Origin: Abyssibacter sp.
Lineage (GTDB): Bacteria > Pseudomonadota > Gammaproteobacteria > Nevskiales > OUC007
NCBI GenBank assembly: GCA_023146115.1
Contig: JAGLCS010000085.1
Coordinates: 1 to 44,937, forward strand
Direction of reading: 5' to 3'
DNA length: 44,937 nucleotides
Part shown: one piece after another, positions 1 to 10,900 of the stretch
Position numbering within the stretch: position 1 is the first letter of the stretch
Layout: every line of letters begins with the position of its first letter
The notes under the pieces: generated by a model
Database searches by the model: none
What the model saw: the letters and a program-made list of their open reading frames with translations, nothing else
Told to the model about the DNA's origin: nothing
Program-made: the position numbers and the translations under genes

Positions 1-725
1 GAAGTCGCTTTGATCTCGACTCCGCCATCTCCCAAATCGAAAGTCCGGACCTCGATGGCGGCAAGACCCGATTGACGCTGCCGCGCGGCGTTCACAACCT
101 GTCGGCTGCTGAAGTGGAATCTTCTCAGCGGGCACGGATCTTTTTTGGCGTCGTGCACTCCGTGGCGCGCAAGGGTTATACCGCGACCACGATCGCCGAC
201 ATCTGCGGCCTGGCCAAGCTGTCGAAAACCACGTTTTATCAGCTCTTTCCGGACAAGGAGGCCGCCTTTCTGGCCGGTTACAAGGCCGCGCACGAGGAAT
301 TGGTGGGCCTGCTCACCCGCTATCGACAGCGTTCGGGCAGCTGGAGCGACCGGATGCGCGCAGAACTGCGGATTTATCTTGCATTCAATCTGAGCAATCC
401 CTCGCTCGCCAAGTGTTACCTGCTAGAGATTCACGCCGCGGGCGGCAGCGCATGGGAGATGCGGGATTGGGGGCACGAGCAGTTCGCCGAGATGCACCGC
501 GCCCTATACGAGCGCCGGCGAAAGGCGATTCCGGACTTGCCGGAACTGCCGCGAGAGATCTTTCTCGCGGTCATCGCTGCCCTCGAAGAACTGGTGTGCG
601 CCTATCTACGGCGCGACCAGGTCGCCGAAATCATGGAGTTGCTCCCACGCGCCTTGTTCCTAACCGAATCGATCTACAGCGGCCACCCGCCGGCTGTGGC
701 CGCGCTTCAACTTGCCATGGACTGA
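1..725 (+). CDS. TetR/AcrR family transcriptional regulator (5' end probably outside the window)
   Basis: N-terminal HTH 'ARKGYTATTIADICGLAKLSKTTFYQLFPDKEAAFLAGY' is typical of TetR. The ORF track starts at a TTG (72), but the frame is open back to the left edge. Confidence 0.85.
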   Translation, partial: SRFDLDSAISQIESPDLDGGKTRLTLPRGVHNLSAAEVESSQRARIFFGVVHSVARKGYTATTIADICGLAKLSKTTFYQLFPDKEAAFLAGYKAAHEELVGLLTRYRQRSGSWSDRMRAELRIYLAFNLSNPSLAKCYLLEIHAAGGSAWEMRDWGHEQFAEMHRALYERRRKAIPDLPELPREIFLAVIAALEELVCAYLRRDQVAEIMELLPRALFLTESIYSGHPPAVAALQLAMD

Positions 726-3094
726 AGTGGCTCCGGCGACACGTGCCGATCCGGATGCCGGACCAGGACACTCGCACGCCCAGCCCGATGCTCGATCCGC
801 GTGTCCCATGCGGCCTGCACATGTTGTTCAGGCCTGGTCCACACCGCCCAGCTCAGCGCCTGCAAGCCCGGCATATCTCGCAGCAACGCTCGCCAGTCAT
901 CGGTGTTGAGGGCCTCCGGCCCGCCGTCCAGTGCACGCCGGGCGGCATCGTTCAAACGCTCACGAATGGGCGAGTGCCGGGATCGCGTGTCGGGTGACAT
1001 GGTCCAGTGAATCGCCCAGACGATGGGGTCGGCGATGGTATCGACCGCCCGGACCTGCCCGGCAAGCCCCACCGTTTCGGCGCGCTCGACATCCTCGTTG
1101 GTCCAGGCCAGCACGTCGGGCGGCGTGGTTTCCTCCGGAGTCATGTACAGGCGCAGCCAGCGCGCAAGCCGACCGAAGGGACGGCTGCCGGAGCTCGCCG
1201 CGACCGGAATACTCAGCACGATGGGGCCGAGCACCGGGATGGCCCACCAGAGATACTGCGGACTCAGCCACCACAGGTAGCCGCCGGCGCCGGCCGCGAC
1301 CGCGGTGGGCAGCGCGAACAGCCGGAACGCGCCGCCCCAGGGCAGATCACCGTCGCCACGTGATTGACCGCCCCAATTGGTTTTCAGCCCGAATAATGCG
1401 GAGACCACAAACCCGGTGTGGGCCACCATCCGCAGTGGGGCGTAGAGGCTGGAGATGAGCACTTCGGTGATCACCGACATGAGCAACGCGATGACGCCGC
1501 CGAACCCGCGCGCCTGACCCCGCAATATAAGCAACAGCGCGGCGAAGAATTTAGGCGCGATGAGGATGGCCATGGTGGATGCGAACAGGCTGAGCGCCAG
1601 TTCGGGTTGCCAGATCGGCCAGTCCGGAAACAGTACGCGCTGGTCGGGAAAGTACTCCGGCTCGATCAGCGTTTCGATGGATAGCTGGATGGTCGTTGCG
1701 ACCAGAAACAGGAACCAGAGCGGAGCGGATAAATACGCCATCGCACCGACCAAAAAACCCGCCCGGTGAGCGGGGTGTAGGCCCGGCGTATTGAACAGGC
1801 GCAAATGCTGGAGATTGCCCTCGCACCAGCGCCGGTCGCGCTCGAGTTCCTCGATCAGATTCGGCGGTGGCTCTTCGAAACTGCCGGGTAGATCGTAGGC
1901 GATCCAGACTTCCCAGCCGGCGCGACGCATGTAGGCAGCCTCGACGAAATCGTGGCTTAGAATGGCGCCGCCCAGCGGCCCACCGCCCATGCGGGGCAGC
2001 CCACAGTACTTGATAAACGGAGCCAGCCGGATCAGCGCGTTGTGGCCCCAGTACTGCGCTTCACTGAGCTGCCAGTAGTGCAGGCCGGCGGAAAAAACCG
2101 GTGAATACACGCGGGATGCGAACTGCTGCACCCGCGCGAACAGCGTGCCGCGATTGGACGGAATCGGCGCCGTCTGGACGATGCCCACCTGCGGCGAGGT
2201 GTCGAGAATGCCGACCAGTTGTTCCAGGCAATGGCCTTGGAGCACGCTGTCGGCATCGAGCACCATCATATAGTCGTAGCGATCACCCCAGCGGCGACAG
2301 AAATCGGCGATGTTGCCCGTCTTCCGGTTGATGCGGTGGCGCCGCCGCCGATAATGCACGCGGCCGGCCATGCCCAGGTCGCGGATGAGTTCGGCCCAGG
2401 CGACTTCTTCCTGCACTTGGGTATCCGGATCGGTGCTATCGCTAAGAATGAAATAGTGCACGCGATCGGCCAGTTCGCTGGACTGGATCGAGCGAATCGT
2501 CGCCCGCAAGCCCGCATACACACGGCTCACCGGTTCGTTGTAGATCGGCATCACCATGGCGATGCGGGAATCGCTGTCGGGCAGCGTATCCGGAATGCGC
2601 CGGCTGATCCGGAATCGATCAATGCCGGTCAGGCACAGAATCGTTCCGGCAATCGCGGTCCAGAATCCGATCGACACCCAGAAGAACAAGGCGCCGAACA
2701 GCAGGCCGATGACCAACTCCAGTCCGCGTTCGCCCTGATGCGGCAACAGGCCGATGAAGTAGATGCTGGCGAAGATGGTTTGCGCGGCCGCGAGCGACAG
2801 CAATAGCAGACGGCGCCAGGTCATGATCAGGCGTTCGGAGACTGGCCGGCCGGAACGCGGCGGCGTATCCGGCATGCGTGGGGCCATCGGCGTGCGGCGG
2901 AGCGCAGGCATTGACACAAACTTGAGCCGTGGCCATTGGCGCACGGCGTCCTGCGGATCGGTGCCGAACCACCGCATGACCGTGCCAGCAGCGTGTTCGG
3001 CGAGCACGGAAAAGCGGGGTGGGCGCCCGTTGCTGCTCAGCGCGCGCAGGGCGTTGCGATGGGTTTGAGCTGCGTCGGCCGCATTGTCAGGCAT
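707..3094 (-). CDS. opgH: Glucans biosynthesis glucosyltransferase H (OpgH/MdoH)
   Basis: 795 aa GT2 membrane glycosyltransferase with 'AMVMPIYNEPVSRVYAGLRA', 'DYMMVLDADSVL' and 'RDRRWCEGNLQHLRL'. Directly downstream of opgG. Confidence 0.95.
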   Translation of the reverse strand: MPDNAADAAQTHRNALRALSSNGRPPRFSVLAEHAAGTVMRWFGTDPQDAVRQWPRLKFVSMPALRRTPMAPRMPDTPPRSGRPVSERLIMTWRRLLLLSLAAAQTIFASIYFIGLLPHQGERGLELVIGLLFGALFFWVSIGFWTAIAGTILCLTGIDRFRISRRIPDTLPDSDSRIAMVMPIYNEPVSRVYAGLRATIRSIQSSELADRVHYFILSDSTDPDTQVQEEVAWAELIRDLGMAGRVHYRRRRHRINRKTGNIADFCRRWGDRYDYMMVLDADSVLQGHCLEQLVGILDTSPQVGIVQTAPIPSNRGTLFARVQQFASRVYSPVFSAGLHYWQLSEAQYWGHNALIRLAPFIKYCGLPRMGGGPLGGAILSHDFVEAAYMRRAGWEVWIAYDLPGSFEEPPPNLIEELERDRRWCEGNLQHLRLFNTPGLHPAHRAGFLVGAMAYLSAPLWFLFLVATTIQLSIETLIEPEYFPDQRVLFPDWPIWQPELALSLFASTMAILIAPKFFAALLLILRGQARGFGGVIALLMSVITEVLISSLYAPLRMVAHTGFVVSALFGLKTNWGGQSRGDGDLPWGGAFRLFALPTAVAAGAGGYLWWLSPQYLWWAIPVLGPIVLSIPVAASSGSRPFGRLARWLRLYMTPEETTPPDVLAWTNEDVERAETVGLAGQVRAVDTIADPIVWAIHWTMSPDTRSRHSPIRERLNDAARRALDGGPEALNTDDWRALLRDMPGLQALSWAVWTRPEQHVQAAWDTRIEHRAGRASVLVRHPDRHVSPEPLQSMAS

Positions 3095-4644
3095 TAGCTG
3101 GCCGGCTCCGTGTAGGTCCAGACCTCACTCATGGCTTTTTGCTCCGCGCCGACGAGCCTGGCTCGCAGTTCGGCCGGTTTTTCCGCATCCGGTTTCAGCT
3201 TGCCGCGGATCACCAGCCGCCAACCGCCGGTTTCGCGGTTGCGAAACGCGATCTGCTCGGCCACGACGAAGTGCGGTGGAAAGCTGACGTCTGCACTGAC
3301 CTGTGCATCCTCGGGCAGCGCATTCAGCTCAGTGCCGGAGAAATCGATCACATAACGGTGGTTGCCTTCGGGGTTGTTCGATCGCGCAATCCGCGTGCTG
3401 ATCACACGACCGTATTCCGGTCCGGCGAGCTCGTCATGCTGCCAATGGATGATGTATTTCACATGCAATGGCTTGTCGGCCGATAGCCCGTCCTTCGGAC
3501 GCCAGTAGGCGACGATGTTGTCGTTCACTTCGTTCTTGGTCGGGATTTGCACCAACTCCACCGAGCCCTCGCCCCAGTCTCCGATGGGTTCGATCCAGGC
3601 GCTGGGCCGCAGGTGATAATGCGCTTCCAGATCCTGGTAGTTGGTGAAGTCGCGGTCGCGCTGCATCAGGCCGAAACCATGTAGCTGCTTGGCCTGAAAC
3701 GCATTGATCGACAGTTGCGCCGGGTTGACCAAGCCGCGCCAGAGCCATTCGTCGCCCGCGTGGATGAGCAGGCCGTCCGAGTCGTGGACCTCCGGGCGAA
3801 AGTCATTGGATGGCCGCGGCACTTCTTCGCCGTAGTGGAACATGCTGGTCAGCGGGGCGATGCCCAGCTTGGCGAACTCACCGCGGCGAAACAGAGTTGC
3901 CTCGACACGCGTCTGCGTGCTGTCGCCAGGCGTGACGAGAAAGCTGTAGGCGCCGGTGACGTTTTCGCTCTCCAGTAGCGCGTAAATCCGGAACTGGTGG
4001 GCATCGCGCCGTGGCCATTCGATCCAGAAGCGGGTGAAGGCGGGAAACTCCTCGCCCGATCGCTCACCGGTATCGATCGCCAGCCCGCGAGCCGACAGCC
4101 CTAGCCACTGGCCGGCGCCCAACGCGCGGAAGTAGCTGGCACCATGGAAGATGATGAGCTCGTCCTTGTAATCATCGCGGTTCAGCGGGTAGTGCAGCCG
4201 GAAGCCGGAAAAGCCCATCGACTTGTCGATATCGGTGGGTGTCGGATTGCTGCCGTAATCGAACAAATCGGTGGAATAGTCGACTCGGCGCACCCCATCG
4301 GCCGTGAGCAGATTGATCTCCACCGGCGTGTCGTAATAAAGCCCGAGGTGAAAGAACTGCGCTTCGATCGGCAGATCGGCCCCGCGCCAAAGCGCTTTGG
4401 CCGGCCGAAAGCGGATGTCGCGATAGGCGTCGTAATCCAGGCCCTGCAATGCCGGCGGCAACTCGACTTGCCGGGGTTCATAAGGTTTTGTTGCCAGCGC
4501 TCTGGCGTGCTCGACCAGCGACGGATAGTCGGTGACATCAGCGGCATGAGACATAGTCGTCCCCCACAGCATCACGACGGTGCTGGCCAGCAGCATCTTC
4601 ACAGGCAGAGTGCGTGAACGCACTCTGCGATTGGCCCTGGGCAT
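3094..4644 (-). CDS. opgG: Glucan biosynthesis protein G (OpgG/MdoG), periplasmic
   Basis: Signal peptide 'MPRANRRVRSRTLPVKMLLASTVVMLWGTTMSHA' followed by OpgG sequence ('DYDAYRDIRFRPAKALW', 'GFSGFRLHYPLN', 'RDFTNYQDLEAHYHLRPSAWIEP'). Start moved from 4926 to the ATG at 4644. The stop overlaps the opgH start (TAATG). Confidence 0.93.
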   Translation of the reverse strand: MPRANRRVRSRTLPVKMLLASTVVMLWGTTMSHAADVTDYPSLVEHARALATKPYEPRQVELPPALQGLDYDAYRDIRFRPAKALWRGADLPIEAQFFHLGLYYDTPVEINLLTADGVRRVDYSTDLFDYGSNPTPTDIDKSMGFSGFRLHYPLNRDDYKDELIIFHGASYFRALGAGQWLGLSARGLAIDTGERSGEEFPAFTRFWIEWPRRDAHQFRIYALLESENVTGAYSFLVTPGDSTQTRVEATLFRRGEFAKLGIAPLTSMFHYGEEVPRPSNDFRPEVHDSDGLLIHAGDEWLWRGLVNPAQLSINAFQAKQLHGFGLMQRDRDFTNYQDLEAHYHLRPSAWIEPIGDWGEGSVELVQIPTKNEVNDNIVAYWRPKDGLSADKPLHVKYIIHWQHDELAGPEYGRVISTRIARSNNPEGNHRYVIDFSGTELNALPEDAQVSADVSFPPHFVVAEQIAFRNRETGGWRLVIRGKLKPDAEKPAELRARLVGAEQKAMSEVWTYTEPAS

Positions 4645-4739
4645 GATTCGGTCCTTTCTTCCCTGATAGCGGCATGCCCCCATCCCATCAGATGGGAGCG
4701 CCAGAACGGCGACAAGTTCCCGGCCGGCGAGCAGGCGGA

Positions 4740-7700
4740 CTATTCCAGGGTTAGCAGATGTGCGTTGCCACCGACCGCGGCCGTGTTGATGGTGACTGTT
4801 CGCTCGGTGGTCAGGCGGCGCAGATAGTCCGGCCCGCCGGCCTTTGGACCGGTTCCGGACAGGCCCTCGCCGCCGAAAGGCTGCACGCCCACCACGGCGC
4901 CGATCATGTTGCGATTGATGTAGCAATTGCCGACCCGCGCCCGCTCGCTAACGCGCTTCCATGTACTTTCGATACGGCTATGCACGCCGAGGGTGAGGCC
5001 GTAGCCCAGTGCGTTGATGTCGTCGACCAGCTGGTCGAGCTCCTCGTCGTCGTAGCGCAGCACATGCAGCACCGGCCCGAAGACCTCACCCCCGACTTGA
5101 TCCAGCGAATCGACCTCGTATGCGACCGGTGGGAAGAAGTGCCCGGAGGCATTGGCACTCGGGACTGCTGCGAGGCGCCGGGCCTCGCGGTCCATCCGTT
5201 CGCGGTGGGTGCGGAGGCGTCCCAGCGCCTCGGTGTCGATCACCGGCCCGATGTCGGTGGTGAAATCAACGGGATCACCCACGCGAAGTTCCTGCATGGC
5301 GCCGGCCAGCATCGGCAGGATGCGTTCGGCGATGTCGTCCTGCACGCAGAGCACCCGCAGGGCCGAGCAACGCTGGCCCGCGCTGCCGAAGGCTGATTGG
5401 ACGGCATCCTTGACCACCTGTTCGGGCAGCGCGGACGAATCGACGATCATCGTGTTCAGCCCGCCGGTTTCGGCAATCAGCGGCACGATGGCACCGTTGC
5501 GCTCGGCGAGTTGCCGGGCGATCTGGCGTGCGGTATCGAGCGAGCCGGTGAACAGCACGCCGGCCAGTTCAGGCACGCCGAGCAGGCTGGGGCCGATGAC
5601 TTCTCCGGTACCTGGCAGCAAGTGCAATACGTCGGCGGGCAGTCCGCAATTGCGAAATACCGCGATCGCGGCGTTGGCGATCAGCGTGGTCTGTTCGGCC
5701 GGTTTCGCCAGCACGCAATTGCCGGTGACCAAGGCCGCGGCGATCTGACCGGTGAAGATCGCCAGAGGAAAATTCCATGGGCTGATGCACACCATGACGC
5801 CGCGCGGCGCATGCCGAAGCGTGTTGGTTTCACCGGTGTAGCCGGGTAATCGCGTCGCCTCGCCCATCAACTCGCGGGCACGCGCTGCGTAGTAGCGGCA
5901 GAAATCCGCAGCCTCGCGCACCTCGGCCTGGGCATCCGCGTAGGTTTTGCCGGCCTCACGGATCAGCAGGGCCATCAGGTTCGCGCGCTGCGCCTCCAGG
6001 CCATCGGCCACGGCTTCCAGAATCTTCGCCCGCTGCTCGACATCGCAGCCCCCCCAGTTTCGAAATGCCGTTCGGGCACGGTGAGCGGCGCGGTGGACGT
6101 CGTCCGGTGTCGCTTCATGCCAGGCGCCGACATGCCGCAGCAGATTGGCGGGGCAGGTCACGTTGACGCGCGGTGTCGTTAGCTTGTCAGTAGACGTAGA
6201 GGGTTGCGCCAGCGGTGGCGACCGGTCGAGCGTGGCGATGGCGTCGGCCACGACCCTACGCTCGCTGACCACCGCTAGATTGAGGCCCGACGAATTCTTT
6301 CGATCGGCGTAGATGCCGGTGGGCAGCGGAATACCGGGATGCGGTTTGCTGGCGACGCTGCGCAGTTCGCCCACGGGATCGTTAACAACCTCGCTCACCG
6401 GGATGGATTCGTCGAGAATCCGGTTCACGAACGAGGTGTTGGCGCCGTTCTCCAGTAGGCGGCGCACCAGATAGGGCAACAGGTCTTCATGCGAGCCCAC
6501 CGGTGCGTAGACCCGGCAGCCGACGTTGGCGTAGCGCGATTGCACCTCCTCGTACAGTGATTCCCCCATGCCGTGCAGGCGCTGAAATTCGTAGCTGTCT
6601 CGCGGCCGGTCGCGCTGACCATCGTCCGCAAAGGCGCGGATGGCGGCGACCGTATGAGCGTTGTGGGTGGCGAATTGCGGGTAGATCACGTCACGCGCCG
6701 CGAGCAGGCCACGGGCGCAGGCGAGATAGGACACGTCGGTGGTGCACTTGCGCGTGAACACCGGGTAACCGGCCAGGCCCTGTTCCTGTGATCGTTTGAT
6801 TTCGGTGTCCCAGTACGCACCCTTGACCAGCCGGACCGGAATCCGCCGGCCCAGCTCGCGGCCCAGATCCACCAACCATTCAATCTGGGGCAGCGCACGT
6901 TTCTGATACGCCTGACACGCCAATCCAAGTCCGTCCCAACCCCGGTTGGTGGGGTGGCGATAGACCTGCTCGAACACGGCAAGCGCCATTTCCAGCCGGT
7001 CGGCCTCCTCGGCGTCGACGGTGAGCCCGATGTTGGCGTTGCGTGCAGCCTCGCAAAGCGCGAGCAGCCGGTCGGGGACTTCGGCAAGCACGCGCTCACG
7101 TTGTGAGTACTCGTAGCGCGGATGCAGGGCCGATAGCTTGACCGAGATGCCGGGGCCGCTGATGACGTCGCCGGCTTTTCCTAGCCGGGTGCCAATGGCC
7201 TTGATCGCATTGGTGTAGGCGTCGAAGTACCGCTGCGCATCGGACGCCGTGAGCGCCGCCTCGCCCAGCATGTCGAACGAGTGCCGCACCCGCGGACCGC
7301 TGGCCTTGCCGGCGCGTTTGAGCGCCTCGTCGATCGTACGCCCCATGACGAACTGGCTGCCCATCATGCGCATGGCCTGGCGCAATGCGGTGCGAATCAC
7401 CGGTTCTGAGCTGCCGGCGATTAACTTGTCCAGCATGCCGCGCCAGGCTTTGGCATCGCGTATGGGCACTCGAATAATGCGCCCGGTGAGCATCAGCCCC
7501 CAGGTCGATGCGTTGACGAATAGGGATTCGCTGCGGCCGAGATGCGATTGCCAGTTGGCGTCGCCCAGCTTGTCGGCGATCAGTTTTTCAGCGGTGTCTT
7601 CATCCGGGATGCGCAGCAGCGCCTCGGCCAGGCACATCAGCAATACGCCTTCGTCGGATGACAGGTCGTATTCATGCATGAACGCGTCCAGCGCCGATTG

Positions 7701-7853
7701 CTCATCTTTGCGCCGGCGCACGCCCTCGACCAGCGCCGCCGCCTGTTCGCAAATGGCCACGGAGGCCTCGTCTGACAGGGCGGTGGCCGCGATCAACCTC
7801 TCCACGGTAGCGGTTTCGTCAGCTAGGTAATCGCGGTCCAGGGCTAGAGGCAC
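4740..7853 (-). CDS. putA: Bifunctional proline dehydrogenase / L-glutamate gamma-semialdehyde dehydrogenase (PutA)
   Basis: 1037 aa with a PRODH domain ('GLTVDAEEADRLEMALAVFEQV', 'VRLVKGAYWDTEIKRSQEQGL') and an ALDH domain ('GVMVCISPWNFPLAIFTGQIAAALVTGNCVLAKPAEQT', 'SAFGSAGQRCSALRVL'). No obvious N-terminal ribbon-helix-helix domain. Confidence 0.95.
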   Translation of the reverse strand: MPLALDRDYLADETATVERLIAATALSDEASVAICEQAAALVEGVRRRKDEQSALDAFMHEYDLSSDEGVLLMCLAEALLRIPDEDTAEKLIADKLGDANWQSHLGRSESLFVNASTWGLMLTGRIIRVPIRDAKAWRGMLDKLIAGSSEPVIRTALRQAMRMMGSQFVMGRTIDEALKRAGKASGPRVRHSFDMLGEAALTASDAQRYFDAYTNAIKAIGTRLGKAGDVISGPGISVKLSALHPRYEYSQRERVLAEVPDRLLALCEAARNANIGLTVDAEEADRLEMALAVFEQVYRHPTNRGWDGLGLACQAYQKRALPQIEWLVDLGRELGRRIPVRLVKGAYWDTEIKRSQEQGLAGYPVFTRKCTTDVSYLACARGLLAARDVIYPQFATHNAHTVAAIRAFADDGQRDRPRDSYEFQRLHGMGESLYEEVQSRYANVGCRVYAPVGSHEDLLPYLVRRLLENGANTSFVNRILDESIPVSEVVNDPVGELRSVASKPHPGIPLPTGIYADRKNSSGLNLAVVSERRVVADAIATLDRSPPLAQPSTSTDKLTTPRVNVTCPANLLRHVGAWHEATPDDVHRAAHRARTAFRNWGGCDVEQRAKILEAVADGLEAQRANLMALLIREAGKTYADAQAEVREAADFCRYYAARARELMGEATRLPGYTGETNTLRHAPRGVMVCISPWNFPLAIFTGQIAAALVTGNCVLAKPAEQTTLIANAAIAVFRNCGLPADVLHLLPGTGEVIGPSLLGVPELAGVLFTGSLDTARQIARQLAERNGAIVPLIAETGGLNTMIVDSSALPEQVVKDAVQSAFGSAGQRCSALRVLCVQDDIAERILPMLAGAMQELRVGDPVDFTTDIGPVIDTEALGRLRTHRERMDREARRLAAVPSANASGHFFPPVAYEVDSLDQVGGEVFGPVLHVLRYDDEELDQLVDDINALGYGLTLGVHSRIESTWKRVSERARVGNCYINRNMIGAVVGVQPFGGEGLSGTGPKAGGPDYLRRLTTERTVTINTAAVGGNAHLLTLE

Positions 7854-7940
7854 GGAAGACTCTCGGTGGTGTTTACCTCATGGTAGCGCCGCAGCGAGGC
7901 GCCTCGTAGAGGGGCTATCCAAGCGATTGGTCGCGCCCAC

Positions 7941-7973
7941 AAAAAAGCCCCTTCAGCGAACTGAAGGGGCTTT
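7941..7973 (-). terminator. Intrinsic terminator of the giant Calx-beta gene (UUCG-capped)
   Basis: On the minus strand: AGCCCCTTCAG-TTCG-CTGAAGGGGCT followed by TTTTTT. Lies just downstream of the stop codon at 7992. Confidence 0.88.
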
Positions 7974-7991
7974 GATGGCCAATCGGTTTGG

Positions 7992-10900
7992 TTAGTGGGT
8001 CAGCCGTCGGCGACGTAGCGCCGCCAGACCGCCGAGGACAATCAGCAGACCGCCACCCAGGGCGCCGGATCCGCCGCCGCCACTACGTTCTGTGGGGTCT
8101 GAGATTGCGACCGAAATCGAATCTGAGAGGTTGTCGAAGCTGGCGTCGCTGCTCGAGCTTCGGGCGGTCAATGTCTGGGTCACTGTTCCCTCCTCCGTGC
8201 CGTTGATGCTCGCCAAGACTTCGACGGTCTGGTTTGTGTTCCAGTTCGCAGGCGTGAATACCAGTTGGCTGTCATCCGTCGGGTTGGCGGTTCTGACCGA
8301 AAGCCGCGCAGGTGCGTCGAAGCTGACGGTGACATTTGCAGATGGTCGGCTGGTCAGCGCCACGCTGATGGTGTCGGCAGCACCGCCTTCCGTGACGGCC
8401 GTGCTTCCTCCCGTCTCTGTCAGTATCAACCCGGCTTGTTCGTTGTCATTGATACGGACCGTGGCGGATGAATCACTGCCGAGCGGAGCCGGGTCGCCTG
8501 TGGTGGTCGGGTCACTGAGCGTGACCACAATCGTTTCTTGGGCTTCGGCGACGATATCGTCGGTGATGCTGATCGTGATGCTGCGATCGGTTGAGTCACC
8601 ATCCGGCCAATTCAGCGTGCCGTTGGCCACCACATAGTCGGAACCGGAGGTCGCGGTGCCGCCCGTGACGGAATAGTTCACCGACACAGCGCCGGTGCCG
8701 GTCGTGAACCGTTCGACCGTCAGTGTGGCTGATCCGTCATCTTCGCTGACCATCACCTCGGTTTCGGCGAAACGGATTTCGGCATCATCGTCAGCAATGC
8801 TAACGACGGTTTGCGCCGGGTCGCCAATGGCGACATTGCCTTCGCCGGCACTGGGCGCGATGGATGCCGTAAACACGCGCTCGCTATCCGGCGTGCCGTT
8901 GTCGACAATGCTGACGTTCACCGACCTTGGGCCTGCGGATCCGGCATCCCAGGTCAGCGTCGTTCCTGCTGGCAATGCCATGAAGTCCTCGGGCGAGCTC
9001 GCTGAGCCGGCCAGGGTCGCGATGTCGACCGAGATTGGCAGGAAGACCGCGCCGGCACGTTCCGCGGTGATTTCCACCGAGCCCCCGGCTTCACCGATCG
9101 ATGCCGTGGCCATGGTCATGGTCACGGTGGAATCGTCATCGGTAATGGTCGCGGTAGCGTTGGTCGGAGCGGCCAGCTCGACACCGTTCGGATTGGCGAG
9201 AGAGACCGAGAACGTCTCGTCTGCCTCTACCAGGTTGTCATCCGTAATCGGGAACATGGCGATCTTGGCGCCGCCTTCACCGTTGCTCCAGCTAACGGTC
9301 TGAGTCGCCGCCGTGAAATCATCATCAACCGTGGCCGTGCCATCAGCCGTGGCGACAACGTTCACGCTAGCCGCGCCATCCAGATTGCCTAGGCGCTCCA
9401 CCGTCACTTCCACGGCATTGCCGTTTTCAGCCGCGCTCACGAACGCTTCGCCAGCGAGCCGGACTCCTTGCTGCTCGACGATGGTCACCGGAATCGGATT
9501 GGTACCGACAATCTCACCCTTGTCGCCAGCTTCAACTGCGATCATGACGACGAACATTTCGTTGGCTTCCGCCGGCCCGGTATCACTGAGGATCGGAATC
9601 GAGAAACTGCGCGCGTCGCTTTCGCCGTCGTTCCACGTGAGTGTTCCGGTGGTGTCGGTGTAGTCGCTTCCAGCGGTGGCGGCGTTGGCGCCTGAGCCGT
9701 CCTGGGTCGCGTAATTGATGCGAACCGCACTGCCGGACACGGTATCCACCGGTTCGACGGACACAACGACTTCGCCCGCATTTTCCGCCACAGTCCGGCT
9801 CGCCTGGGAGAACTGGAACTGCGCGAGTTCATCGGAAGTGATCGTGATCACGGACGGGTTGGGCGCACCGAGGCTGCCTTCTGCACCGGCTTCGCAATCG
9901 GTTGGGGTCACGCTCACCAGGCTGATGCTGAACTGCTCGTCACTCTCTCCCAGGTCGTCATTCAGGATGGTGACATCAAAGGAGAGTGGCGCATCGGAGC
10001 CATCCGAGAAGCTCAGGGTGCGGTCAGCGCTGGCGGCCGGTACCGTGTAGTCCGAGCCGGATGTTGCTGTGTCATCAACCGATTCGTAGACGACGTCGGC
10101 ACCGCAATCGGTTCCGTCCATGCGCGTGACGCTCAGCGTAATGCTGCCCGCGTCCTCTGCCACCATGCGGCTGGCATCGGATATCTGGAACTGGAAGCTG
10201 CCCACCTTGGCGCTGTCGTCGCTGGTGATGGTGACCTCTGTGGAGTTGTTGTCCGGGTCGACGGTGGGCTTGCTGCCCGCGTCGCCCGCAATGGCGATGG
10301 TGATCGTGAAGGTTTCGTCCTCCGGCTCATAGTCGTCGTCATCGATGTCCAGTTCGTAGGTCATCGATGTGTCGCCATCGCCAAACACGATGGGCTCGTC
10401 GGTGAGCAGCGGAAAGTCATCCATGGCAGTCGCGGGCGTTGTTCCCGTGGCGGATGTGGACAATTGAACGGTCACCTCGCCATCCGTGCCGCCGGTTCGA
10501 TTGATCGTCGCCACCAAGCTACCTTCGGTTGCCGTCGCGGGCACCGAAAGACTGAAGATGCCCTCTTCAAAGTCCAAGATATTCGCGGTACTCGAAGCGA
10601 GCACGCCGAGATCGACTTCTGGTGATGTGATGGCGTCGCTACGGTCGATTGCCACCGTGAAGGTTTCGGACGCATCCTCCACCAGTTCGTCATCCAGAAT
10701 CTCAATCTCGAGATCACTGGCGGATGAGGCTTCGCCGGTCGCAAAGGCTAAAGACCCTTCGGTTTCGCTCGGTGTTGTGTAGTCGGCACCGGCGGTCGCC
10801 GTGCCGGGCGCGGTTGCCAGCAAAATCTGGGCGCCATTGGCCAGGTTGCCATAGCGGCGGACGGTGGCCACGAGCGGGGCCGACGCATTTTCCGCGATGC

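Noticed and set aside
4645-4926. N-terminal extension of OpgG in the ORF track
   Set aside because: It overlaps the 3' end of putA and lies before a standard signal peptide. The ATG at 4644 fits better.
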